Of a stretch of DNA of 5,117 nt, positions 1-5,044 are shown one piece after another (position 1 is the first letter of the stretch; each line of letters opens with the position of its first letter). Both the position numbers and the translations under genes were made by a program. The stretch is taken from positions 1 to 5,117 of the forward strand of contig CAIJOU010000681.1 of NCBI GenBank assembly GCA_903822375.1, in the 5' to 3' direction. Source of the DNA: Candidatus Hydrogenedentota bacterium. GTDB lineage: Bacteria; Hydrogenedentota; Hydrogenedentia; Hydrogenedentales; CAITNO01. The notes under the pieces were generated by a model that saw only the letters and a program-made list of their open reading frames with translations, made no database searches and was not told the origin of the DNA.

Positions 1-22
1 AGTCCCCTTCGGGTTATGGAGT

Positions 23-51
23 GCGGTGGCAGAGCGTAGCGGCGACACCGC
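23..51. repeat. Hairpin GCGGTG/CACCGC with GCGTAGC in the loop
   Basis: The 6-bp perfect stem is 23-28 with 46-51. The loop contains GCGTAGC at 34-40, one base different from the GCGAAGC core of the hairpin at 137-165. Confidence 0.55.
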
Positions 52-89
52 TTTGGCTGATGCCTCGCGTTGGACCGGCCAAAGCGGCG

Positions 90-131
90 TTTGTCCGTTT
101 CTATTCTTCGGCCCTGGAGGGGCCGGACAAA
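90..131. repeat. Two-part hairpin TTTGTCCG/CGGACAAA
   Basis: The outer 8-bp perfect stem is 90-97 with 124-131. Inside it GGCCCT-GGA-GGGGCC (110-115 with 119-124, one T-G wobble) forms a second hairpin with a GGA triloop. The two share base 124, so they compete at their edge. Confidence 0.55.
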
Positions 132-136
132 AGTAG

Positions 137-165
137 CCACGGGTGGAGCGAAGCGGAACCCGTGG
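137..165. repeat. 8-bp hairpin CCACGGGT/ACCCGTGG with GCGAAGC loop
   Basis: Perfect stem 137-144 with 158-165 and a 13-nt loop (145-157) holding GCGAAGC at 148-154, the core known from very stable DNA mini-hairpins. Confidence 0.7.
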
Positions 166-185
166 TGAGCAGCGCAAAAGGTGTC

Positions 186-252
186 CGTCCCCGAAGGGGG
201 CGAACAAGGTGTTGACGCGTGGTCCCCGATGGGTTCGCCCCCTTCGGGGACG
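186..252. repeat. 20-bp perfect inverted repeat with 27-bp spacer
   Basis: Positions 186-205 are the exact reverse complement of 233-252, separated by 206-232. Each arm also contains its own small hairpin: CCCC-GAA-GGGG at 189-199 on the + strand, and the same on the minus strand at 239-249. The region could therefore form one long stem or two mini-hairpins. Confidence 0.8.
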
Positions 253-272
253 TGTGCGAATTGTTTGATTTA

Positions 273-299
273 CCCCGGGTGACCGCAGGGAACCCGGGG
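273..299. repeat. 8-bp hairpin CCCCGGGT/ACCCGGGG with GCA core loop
   Basis: Perfect stem 273-280 with 292-299. The 11-nt loop GACCGCAGGGA can fold as tandem G-A/G-A, two C-G pairs and a GCA triloop, the same plan as the GCGNAGC loops nearby but with the inner pairs changed on both sides. Confidence 0.65.
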
Positions 300-310
300 C
301 TACTGTTGTA

Positions 311-327
311 TGGCCCCTTTGGGGCCA
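311..327. repeat. Compact 7-bp hairpin TGGCCCC/GGGGCCA
   Basis: Perfect stem 311-317 with 321-327 and a 3-nt TTT loop (AAA on the minus strand). It is very stable, but neither side has a T-run, so it is not called an intrinsic terminator. Confidence 0.6.
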
Positions 328-460
328 AGAATGGAATTGCGCAACGTAATGAGCCCGCGACGTTGAGGCCAATTTGTAGATTGACTTGCCCCGGTGTGGA
401 GGCACGGTCCGCAGCGTCCCACGAACACGGTCGGCGAGGACGCCGGCGCTCCCAGTATCG

Positions 461-483
461 GTGCGCTCCGCTTCGCTGCGCAC
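461..483. repeat. Hairpin GTGCGC/GCGCAC just downstream of the zinc-ribbon gene
   Basis: The 6-bp perfect stem is 461-466 with 478-483, with an 11-nt loop at 467-477. On the minus strand the loop contains the GCGAAGC core, and the 11-nt loop sequence is the same as + strand 147-157, which sits in a hairpin with a wholly different stem. Confidence 0.6.
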
Positions 484-495
484 ACCCTGCGCTCC

Positions 496-879
496 CTACC
501 GGTGCCTTCTTGGTCCTCTGTGGCCGCCGCGGGTGCGTTTGCGATGGGAGGGGTTGCGGCGGGGTTCGTCGCTTTCGGTTTCCGGTTCGACCGGGAGGGG
601 ATGGGCTTCAACGAAGCGTTCCTTCTCCCGCGCGACGACGCGGTCCTGGGCCTCTTCGATGATGTTGATGCTGTTGCAGCGGGGACAGCGGGAATGGAGG
701 TCGGCGCTTTCGTCGAGGTAGGCGTAGCCGCAGTAGGCGCAGCGCCAGAGATTCTGCTTTTCCAGCACGCGCAGCGTCCGCCGCGAACCGAGTTCACCAA
801 AGAGCCAGAGCGTGGCCGCGCCAAGCAGGATGAGCGCGCTGTAGAGGATGACGGCCGTGGTGAGGCTGATGGTGATCAT
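496..879 (-). CDS. Small membrane-anchored zinc-ribbon protein, function unknown
   Basis: 127 residues; I do not recognise a named family. Residues 3-27 form one hydrophobic helix. The Arg/Lys-rich stretch after it (GSRRTLRVLEKQ, 31-42) predicts that the remainder faces the cytoplasm. WRCAYCGYAYLDE and SRCPRCNSIN give Cys47-x2-Cys50 and Cys65-x2-Cys68, a four-cysteine zinc ribbon. The tail (from about 88) is first acidic, then strongly basic (RKRTRGGHRGPRRHR). The chosen ATG at 879 sits at the start of the hydrophobic segment; an in-frame start at 924 would translate part of the palindromic element and is rejected. The ribosome binding site is weak. It is last in the cluster and seems originally to have overlapped the TonB-like gene stop. 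A role in assembling or regulating the ExbBD-TonB unit is conceivable but unsupported. Confidence 0.75.
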   Translation of the reverse strand: MITISLTTAVILYSALILLGAATLWLFGELGSRRTLRVLEKQNLWRCAYCGYAYLDESADLHSRCPRCNSINIIEEAQDRVVAREKERFVEAHPLPVEPETESDEPRRNPSHRKRTRGGHRGPRRHR

Positions 880-882
880 GGC
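871..882. repeat. 12-bp direct repeat, left copy (zinc-ribbon gene start)
   Basis: GGTGATCATGGC, identical to 975-986. Read on the minus strand it is GCCATGATCACC and contains the start codon and next two codons of the zinc-ribbon gene. The match ends exactly at both sides of the element. Confidence 0.8.
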
Positions 883-974
883 GCGCAGGTCCGGGTACAG
901 TCCCCCATTTCCGGCATGGCGCATTGCTGGGATGCGAAGTCTTTGGCGGAAATGGGGTACAGTCCCCTTAGACG
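883..974. mobile_element. 92-bp palindromic (REPIN-like) element between two genes
   Basis: It occupies nearly all of the 100-nt gap between the TonB-like and zinc-ribbon genes. CCCCATTTCCG (903-913) and its perfect reverse complement (947-957) form an 11-bp stem. Inside this lies a smaller stem, CGCAT/ATGCG (920-924 with 932-936). GGGTACAGTCCCC occurs twice in direct orientation, at 893-905 and 955-967 (62-bp period). Two inverted palindromic units around a short spacer resemble REPINs, non-autonomous elements moved by RAYT (Y1 tyrosine) transposases. No transposase is in the window. The 12-bp flanking duplication is not usual for that mechanism, so the mobility class is uncertain; the inserted status itself is better supported. 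Confidence 0.6.
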
Positions 975-986
975 GGTGATCATGGC
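975..986. repeat. 12-bp direct repeat, right copy (TonB-like gene stop)
   Basis: GGTGATCATGGC, identical to 871-882. On the minus strand it contains the last codon and TGA of the TonB-like gene. Together with the left copy it exactly brackets the 92-bp palindromic element. Confidence 0.8.
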
Positions 987-1831
987 TGTTCTTCCGCGGG
1001 CCGGATGAACAGGGTGGCCATCTGTTTTGCAGCGGCGCCGGCCTCCGCGCCGGCGTCGGCGGGCAGGGGGGCGAAACGGTAGGTCATCGCCGCAGCCTGA
1101 ATGGCAGTCACCACGCCGGCATCGTCCACAGGGGGGCAGTACGCACCGACCACACGTCCGGCGGGGGTGACGGTCAGCACCACCTCCACGGGCCAGTGAA
1201 GCCCGGCGTTGGCCGCGTCGGCTAGTGCGCTAATGGGCGGTGCGAACAGCAGTTCACGATCGCGCGGCTCCGTGTCCCAGACGATCTCGCCGTTGTAGCC
1301 GGGGGCGGGATGATGCTTGGCGACCACGCGCCGCGTGTTTTGCGGTGCGGCGGGGGTTTCCGGAAAGGCCATTTTGAGGAGTGTCAGGCCGAAGTCTTGC
1401 AGACCGACGGCGGTCTTGCCCCAGAGGTCGCTGGGTTCGAATGCGGGATACATGGCGGCCGGGTCGGTCCCGGCCTCGCTGCGCACCTGCAGCTGTTTGA
1501 GCTCGGTGAAGTCCATGGTGGGCAGTTCGATCCGCGCCTCAGCCAACTGCGGCCCGCGCAGGTGCAGTCCGCCTGGTTCGGTTCGTGGGGACGCATCCGC
1601 AACAACCATGGGGGGGGCCTCGGAAAATATCTGAACCTGGCAGTATTTGGCCTGGGTCTCGGGAAAGACGACCACGATGCGGAACAGCGTGACCATGGAC
1701 AGATGAAAGGTTGTGGCTATCAGGAACGCCGCGGCGAGCCGCGGCGGCACGGGCCATCTGCGGTCCCGTGTGCGGACGGGCACGGGTGTCCGCGACGCGG
1801 CAGGCGGGACGCCTGCGGTACGGGCGGGCAT
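980..1831 (-). CDS. TonB-like energy-transducing protein
   Basis: 283 residues. An N-terminal cytoplasmic stretch rich in Arg and Pro (1-32) precedes one membrane helix (about 33-57) containing His43, comparable to the functionally important His20 of E. coli TonB. A long periplasmic linker follows. It is not the Pro-Lys/Pro-Glu repeat of classical TonB. The C-terminal domain (about 205-283) has the TonB pattern: WPVEVVLTVTPAGRVVGAY followed by a helix and YRFAPLP, close to the family's G-x-V and W/Y-R-F-x-P features. With ExbB and ExbD encoded immediately upstream, it probably couples their movement to an outer-membrane partner; no such receptor is in the window. The first ~25 residues are encoded by palindromic DNA and may be repeat-derived. 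The TGA at 980-982 lies in the right copy of a 12-bp direct repeat. Specific TonB function is inferred, since sequence identity to true TonB looks low. Confidence 0.75.
   Translation of the reverse strand: MPARTAGVPPAASRTPVPVRTRDRRWPVPPRLAAAFLIATTFHLSMVTLFRIVVVFPETQAKYCQVQIFSEAPPMVVADASPRTEPGGLHLRGPQLAEARIELPTMDFTELKQLQVRSEAGTDPAAMYPAFEPSDLWGKTAVGLQDFGLTLLKMAFPETPAAPQNTRRVVAKHHPAPGYNGEIVWDTEPRDRELLFAPPISALADAANAGLHWPVEVVLTVTPAGRVVGAYCPPVDDAGVVTAIQAAAMTYRFAPLPADAGAEAGAAAKQMATLFIRPAEEQP
1800..1816. repeat. Perfect hairpin with GGA loop inside the TonB-like gene 5' end
   Basis: The + strand has a 7-bp perfect stem, GCAGGCG/CGCCTGC (1800-1806 with 1810-1816), closed by a GGA triloop. It encodes AGVPPA near the N-terminus of the TonB-like protein. 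A second stem, GCGGAC/GTCCGC (1772-1777 with 1788-1793), lies next to it. Confidence 0.6.
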
Positions 1832-1833
1832 GG

Positions 1834-2280
1834 TCACTCTCCCTGCGGCGCGGTGGGCTGCTGCGCGGCGATGCCGTAGTGGGTGATCCCGGCGCCGTTG
1901 GCGATGCCGAGAACCCGCATGAGCCGTTCGGTGGGCACGTTCTTGTCAGGCCGTACCATGACCTGCGCCTCGGGATTCCTGCTCTTCAGTTCCATCAGTG
2001 CGGTGCTCAACCCGGCCCAGTCGTTGACGGGCGTTTCCTCCACAAACACGCCGCCGCCGTTGTCGGGCCCGCCCTCGCCGACGGCGAGGGTGATGGTCAT
2101 GTCTTTGCGCTCCATCTGGGCCGCGCCCTCGCTCTGAACCATTTCGATGGGCACGGAGGACTGGACAACAAAGGAGGAGGTGAGCATGAAAAAGAGCAGC
2201 AGCAGCAGCACGACATTGACCATGGAGGTCATGTCGAGGGTGGCCCGGACTTTCAGTCCGCCATTTCGCGGAAAGCGCAC
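1834..2280 (-). CDS. exbD: ExbD/TolR-family protein with Asn at the conserved Asp position
   Basis: 148 residues with a short cytoplasmic N-terminus, one membrane helix at about 18-40 (TSMVNVVLLLLLFFMLTSS) and a periplasmic domain of about 105 residues that includes VMVRPDKNVPTERLMRVL (107-124), typical of ExbD/TolR. The gene starts with GTG, 4 nt after the exbB TAA, giving MRFPRN, a usual ExbD beginning. The five consecutive Leu residues 25-29 are encoded by five CTG codons. Family members normally read MTPLIDVVF here, and the Asp (Asp25 in E. coli ExbD, Asp23 in TolR) is needed for proton-driven work. This protein has Asn22 (codon AAT) instead, while Asp16 sits six residues earlier near the membrane edge. 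It is expected to pair with the ExbB-like protein encoded just upstream. Confidence 0.9.
   Translation of the reverse strand: MRFPRNGGLKVRATLDMTSMVNVVLLLLLFFMLTSSFVVQSSVPIEMVQSEGAAQMERKDMTITLAVGEGGPDNGGGVFVEETPVNDWAGLSTALMELKSRNPEAQVMVRPDKNVPTERLMRVLGIANGAGITHYGIAAQQPTAPQGE
1839..1844 (-). promoter_or_regulatory. Ribosome binding site choosing the start of the TonB-like gene
   Basis: AGGGAG on the minus strand lies 7 nt before the ATG at 1831. The alternative in-frame GTG at 1837, which overlaps the exbD stop as GTGA, would be only 1 nt from this site, so the ATG is favoured. Confidence 0.65.
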
Positions 2281-2284
2281 GGCC

Positions 2285-2923
2285 TTAGTACTCGCGGTCG
2301 TTGTGACGGCGCGTGAGCAGGTCCATCAGCTCGGAGGAACTGGCCTCCATCTCGGTCACCATGCCCTGCACGCGGGTCACGAAGTAGTTGTAGACGATGA
2401 GCGCCGGAATGGCCACGATCAGTCCGGCGGCGGTGGCGACGAGCGCGTTGCCGATGCCCTCGGCCAGATCGGCCGGGCTCACCTGGCCGCGCTTGTTCTG
2501 TATCTGCGCGAAGCATTTGATCATGCCCTGCACCGTCCCGAGCAGCCCCAGCATGGGCGCGACGGTGGCGCAAGTGGCCAGACCGGAGAGATAGCGCTCA
2601 AGCCGGGGCACCTCGAAACGGGCCGCGTCCTCGATGGCCTCGCGGATGTCGTCCTTGGGACGGTTGTGCTTGAGTATGCCCGCCTTCATGATGCGCGCGA
2701 TGGGCGCGTTGGACTCGTCGCACTGCTCCAGCGCCTCCTGAACGCGGTCCTGCCGCAGGACCTGGCGCATGGCGTCCATGAACTCGCGCGCGTCGACGTC
2801 GGCCCGGCGCAGCGCCAAGAACCGCTCGATGATGATGGTCAGCGCGACGATGGAGCACAGCAGGATCGGCCACATCAGCACGCCGCCCCGCACGATCAAC
2901 TCGTAGTATTGGTTCAGTCCCAT
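2285..2923 (-). CDS. exbB: ExbB/TolQ/MotA-family proton channel protein
   Basis: 212 residues. Hydrophobic segments at about 14-35, 112-138 and 156-182 give the three-helix ExbB/TolQ layout, with a cytoplasmic region at about 36-111. PMLGLLGTVQGM (123-134) and ALVATAAGLIVAIPALIVYN (160-179) are the family signatures. Thr130 and Thr164 match E. coli ExbB Thr148 and Thr181. ExbB pentamers surround an ExbD dimer in the inner membrane and use proton flow to drive a TonB/TolA-type partner. The position matching ExbB Glu176 (five residues before the second Thr) is Asn159 (codon AAC); Glu155 lies one helical turn earlier. The ATG at 2923 starts the protein at the usual family N-terminus, 4 nt after argB; upstream in-frame codons overlap argB and are unlikely. 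The ribosome binding site is weak. The transport substrate is unknown. Confidence 0.92.
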   Translation of the reverse strand: MGLNQYYELIVRGGVLMWPILLCSIVALTIIIERFLALRRADVDAREFMDAMRQVLRQDRVQEALEQCDESNAPIARIMKAGILKHNRPKDDIREAIEDAARFEVPRLERYLSGLATCATVAPMLGLLGTVQGMIKCFAQIQNKRGQVSPADLAEGIGNALVATAAGLIVAIPALIVYNYFVTRVQGMVTEMEASSSELMDLLTRRHNDREY

Positions 2924-2927
2924 GACA

Positions 2928-3818
2928 TCACCCGCCGGCCGCACCGGCCGCCACATCGTGGCTGACCAGCGTGCCGAGTCCCTTGTCGGTAAAGATCTCA
3001 AGCAGGAGGCTGTGCGGCACGCGCCCGTCGATGATGTGGGTGCGGCGCACGCCGAAATCGAGCGCCTTGAGGCACGCGTCAATCTTGGGGGCCATGCCGC
3101 CCGAAATCACGCCCTTCTGCTTCAGCGCCTCCACATCCTGCGAATGCAGCCGGTGGATGAGCGATTCCGGATCATTCTTGTCGCGCAGCAGGCCGGGCGT
3201 GTCGGTGAGGAAGACGAGCTTCTCGGCCTGAATGGCCGCGGCCAGGTCGCCCGCTGCGGTGTCGGCGTTGACGTTCCAGGTGCCGCCGTTCATGTCGGTG
3301 GCGATGGGCGCGATGACGGGGATGAGCCCGGCGCCGAGCACGGCCGTGATCACCTTGGGGTTGACGCCGATGATCTCGCCGACCAGCCCGATGTCCTCGC
3401 CGTCCTCCATGGTCTTGCGCGCGTAGAAGAGCCGCCCGTCCTTGCCGCTCAGGCCGACCGCCTCGCCGCCCGCCTGGTTGATAAGGTTGACGATGTCCTT
3501 GTTCACGCGCCCCGCCAGCATCATCTCGACCACGTCCATGGTGGCCTCGTCGGTGATGCGCAGCCCGTTCTTGCTGAAACGCGACTCGATGTTGAGCTTC
3601 TTGAGCATGCCGTTGATGGCCGGGCCGCCGCCGTGCACCACGATCGGATTGAGCCCGAGGTAGCGCATCATGACGATGTCCTGCGCGGTGTTCGCGCGCA
3701 GCGCCGGTTCCAGCATCGCCGCGCCGCCGTACTTGACGACGACCGTCTTGCCCTCAAACTGGCGGATGTACGGCAGCGCCTCGATCAGCACGTCGGCCTT
3801 TTCAATCCATCGCTGCAT
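2928..3818 (-). CDS. argB: Acetylglutamate kinase ArgB, probably arginine-inhibited
   Basis: 296 residues, an amino-acid kinase fold enzyme that phosphorylates N-acetylglutamate with ATP, the second step of arginine synthesis. VVVKYGG (26-32, Lys29) and VVHGGGPAING (60-70) form the phosphate and substrate sites. LRITDEATMDVVEM is at 86-99, VGLSGKDG at 121-128, NVNAD (182-186, Asp186) is the expected catalytic region, and GGMAPK (240-245) carries the conserved Lys245. About 20 residues precede the first strand; this N-terminal helix is typical of hexameric, arginine-sensitive kinases. The C-terminal HIIDGR and EIFTDKGLGT segments carry His261 and Glu274, with the same 13-residue spacing as the arginine-binding His268 and Glu281 of the Thermotoga enzyme. 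Feedback inhibition is therefore inferred. argJ ends 17 nt upstream and exbB starts 4 nt downstream. Confidence 0.97.
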   Translation of the reverse strand: MQRWIEKADVLIEALPYIRQFEGKTVVVKYGGAAMLEPALRANTAQDIVMMRYLGLNPIVVHGGGPAINGMLKKLNIESRFSKNGLRITDEATMDVVEMMLAGRVNKDIVNLINQAGGEAVGLSGKDGRLFYARKTMEDGEDIGLVGEIIGVNPKVITAVLGAGLIPVIAPIATDMNGGTWNVNADTAAGDLAAAIQAEKLVFLTDTPGLLRDKNDPESLIHRLHSQDVEALKQKGVISGGMAPKIDACLKALDFGVRRTHIIDGRVPHSLLLEIFTDKGLGTLVSHDVAAGAAGG

Positions 3819-3824
3819 GGGTGT

Positions 3825-3830
3825 CCTCCC
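3825..3830 (-). promoter_or_regulatory. Ribosome binding site that fixes the argB start
   Basis: GGGAGG on the minus strand lies 6 nt upstream of the ATG at 3818. An in-frame TTG at 3839 would give a protein seven residues longer but would place this site inside the coding region, so the ATG is preferred. Confidence 0.8.
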
Positions 3831-3835
3831 GGTGT

Positions 3836-5044
3836 TCAACTTCTGTAATCCGCGTTGATGCTCACGTAGTCGTGGCTCAGGTCCGAGGTCCAGTACACGG
3901 CGCGGCCGGGGCCCGCGCCCAGCGACACATGCACATGAATCTCGTGCCGCTTCATCAGTTCCGCCGCCTGGGCCTCCTCAAACGGGGTCGGCGTGCCGTC
4001 GCGCACCACCTGCAGGCCCTCGATGGAGATGCCCAGGCGCTCCTGCGCGAACTCCGCGCCCGAATAGCCCACGGCGCAGGCGATCCGGCCCCAGTTCGGG
4101 TCCTGCCCGAAGAAGGCCGTCTTGCAGAGCTGCGACTGGGCCACGGCCTTTGCGGCAAGCTGCGCCTCGGCGTCGGTGTTTGTGCCCTCGACGACGATCT
4201 CGATGAACTTTGTCGCGCCCTCGCCGTCGCGCACGAGCGCCTGCGCCATGGCGACGCAGATCTTGCGGAGCGCGATGGCGAAGGCGGCATAGTCCGCCGT
4301 GCCCGGCTCCAGGAGCGGCACGCCGGACTGGCCGTTGGCCAGGCAGAGCAGCGTGTCGTTGGTGCTGCTGTCGTTGTCCACGCAGACGCAGTTGAAGGAC
4401 TGCCTGGTGCACTCGGCGAGCAGCACGCGCAAATCGGCCGCGCGCACGGCCGCGTCGGTGGTGATGAAGCAGAGCATGGTGGCCATGTTGGGCGCGATCA
4501 TGCCCGAACCCTTGGCGATGGCGCCGATGCGCACCGTGCCGCTGTCGAGCGGCACCTCCACGGCGATTTCCTTGGCCACCTTGTCGGTCGTCATGATGGC
4601 CTGGGCCGCGTCGGCCCCGCCCGTGTCGGCCAGCGCCGTGAGGCAGTCACTGACGCCGTTGGCGATGCGGTCCATGGGCAGGGGCACGCCGATGACGCCC
4701 GTGCTGCACACGCACACCTCGGTGATGGCCACGTTCAGCGCGTCGGCGACCATCTCGGCCGTCGCCTGCGCGTCGGCCAGCCCCTGCGCGCCGGTGCACG
4801 CGTTGGCGTTGCCGCTGTTGGCGAAGAGGGCCCGCGCCGTTTCGCGCACGCAGACGCCCTGCGTCCAAAGCACGGGCGCGGCTTTGACCCTGTTCGTGGT
4901 GAACACGCCGGCCACGGTGGCCGGCGCGTCGCTCACGATGAGCGCGCAGTCCTTCTTGGTGGTCTGCAAATTCTTGATGTGGGCGGCGACACCCGCGGCG
5001 CGAAAGCCCCGCGGCGCGCACACGCCCCCGACGATGGTGTTCAT
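3836..5044 (-). CDS. argJ: Glutamate N-acetyltransferase / ornithine acetyltransferase ArgJ
   Basis: 402 residues, normal for ArgJ. It moves the acetyl group from N-acetylornithine to glutamate, recycling it in cytoplasmic arginine synthesis; many homologues also acetylate glutamate from acetyl-CoA. NSGNANACTG lies at 76-85 and the oxyanion-hole segment STGVIG at 114-119. The self-cleavage site GSGMIAPNMATMLCF is at 179-193, where the precursor is expected to split between Ala188 and Thr189 so that Thr189 becomes the N-terminal nucleophile of the beta chain. VDNDSSTNDT and DPNWGRIACAVGYSG follow, and the C-terminus reads SHDYVSINADYR. All key residues are present. The start is the ATG overlapping the argC stop, preceded by GGAGG. 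Whether the enzyme is monofunctional or bifunctional cannot be read from the sequence. Confidence 0.97.
   Translation of the reverse strand: MNTIVGGVCAPRGFRAAGVAAHIKNLQTTKKDCALIVSDAPATVAGVFTTNRVKAAPVLWTQGVCVRETARALFANSGNANACTGAQGLADAQATAEMVADALNVAITEVCVCSTGVIGVPLPMDRIANGVSDCLTALADTGGADAAQAIMTTDKVAKEIAVEVPLDSGTVRIGAIAKGSGMIAPNMATMLCFITTDAAVRAADLRVLLAECTRQSFNCVCVDNDSSTNDTLLCLANGQSGVPLLEPGTADYAAFAIALRKICVAMAQALVRDGEGATKFIEIVVEGTNTDAEAQLAAKAVAQSQLCKTAFFGQDPNWGRIACAVGYSGAEFAQERLGISIEGLQVVRDGTPTPFEEAQAAELMKRHEIHVHVSLGAGPGRAVYWTSDLSHDYVSINADYRS

Larger units (their letters stand above)
1..495. repeat. Gene-free region packed with stem-loops
   Basis: I find no convincing gene here. Open frames on both strands translate to Arg/Pro/Gly-rich peptides made of palindromic DNA. 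The stretch contains at least eight separate stem-loops (most listed individually), including a 20-bp perfect inverted repeat. The region resembles dispersed intergenic repeat clusters I associate with PVC-group genomes, but that impression needs a genome-wide search. No tRNA, rRNA or CRISPR pattern is visible, and no hairpin followed by a T-run marks the end of the minus-strand cluster. Confidence 0.65.

Noticed and set aside
1..300. A CRISPR array
   Set aside because: The palindromic units differ in sequence and spacing; there are no regularly spaced identical repeats.
311..327. An intrinsic terminator for the minus-strand cluster
   Set aside because: The hairpin is strong but has no T-run after it on the minus strand, and it is about 170 bp past the last stop codon.
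101..328. A 75-codon minus-strand open frame in the repeat region
   Set aside because: Its whole length is made of palindromic stem-loop DNA, with no ribosome site or protein-like pattern.
880..924. A 15-residue upstream extension of the zinc-ribbon protein
   Set aside because: The extension would be encoded by the palindromic element, and the ATG at 879 directly precedes the hydrophobic helix and lies in the ancestral ATGA overlap.
394..1008. A 204-codon + strand open frame across the zinc-ribbon gene and the element
   Set aside because: It is antisense to the zinc-ribbon gene with its clear CxxC pairs, and it crosses the inserted element.
1610..1617. A run of eight G as a phase-variation switch in the TonB-like gene
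   Set aside because: A single run in a GC-rich genome, reading in frame through two Pro codons; nothing else indicates phase variation.
2195..2209. A five-unit AGC repeat as a microsatellite
   Set aside because: It encodes the normal Leu run of the ExbD membrane helix; CTG is a likely preferred Leu codon at this GC content.
2170..2965. A + strand start with an excellent AAGGAGGAGG ribosome-site look-alike before ATG at 2186
   Set aside because: The purine run is the complement of exbD codons and the ATG follows by chance. The frame then runs antisense through exbD and exbB and encodes Ser repeats from the CTG codons.
2922..3848. A 308-codon open frame on the + strand
   Set aside because: It lies opposite argB, which is unmistakable; the translation has no recognisable family features.
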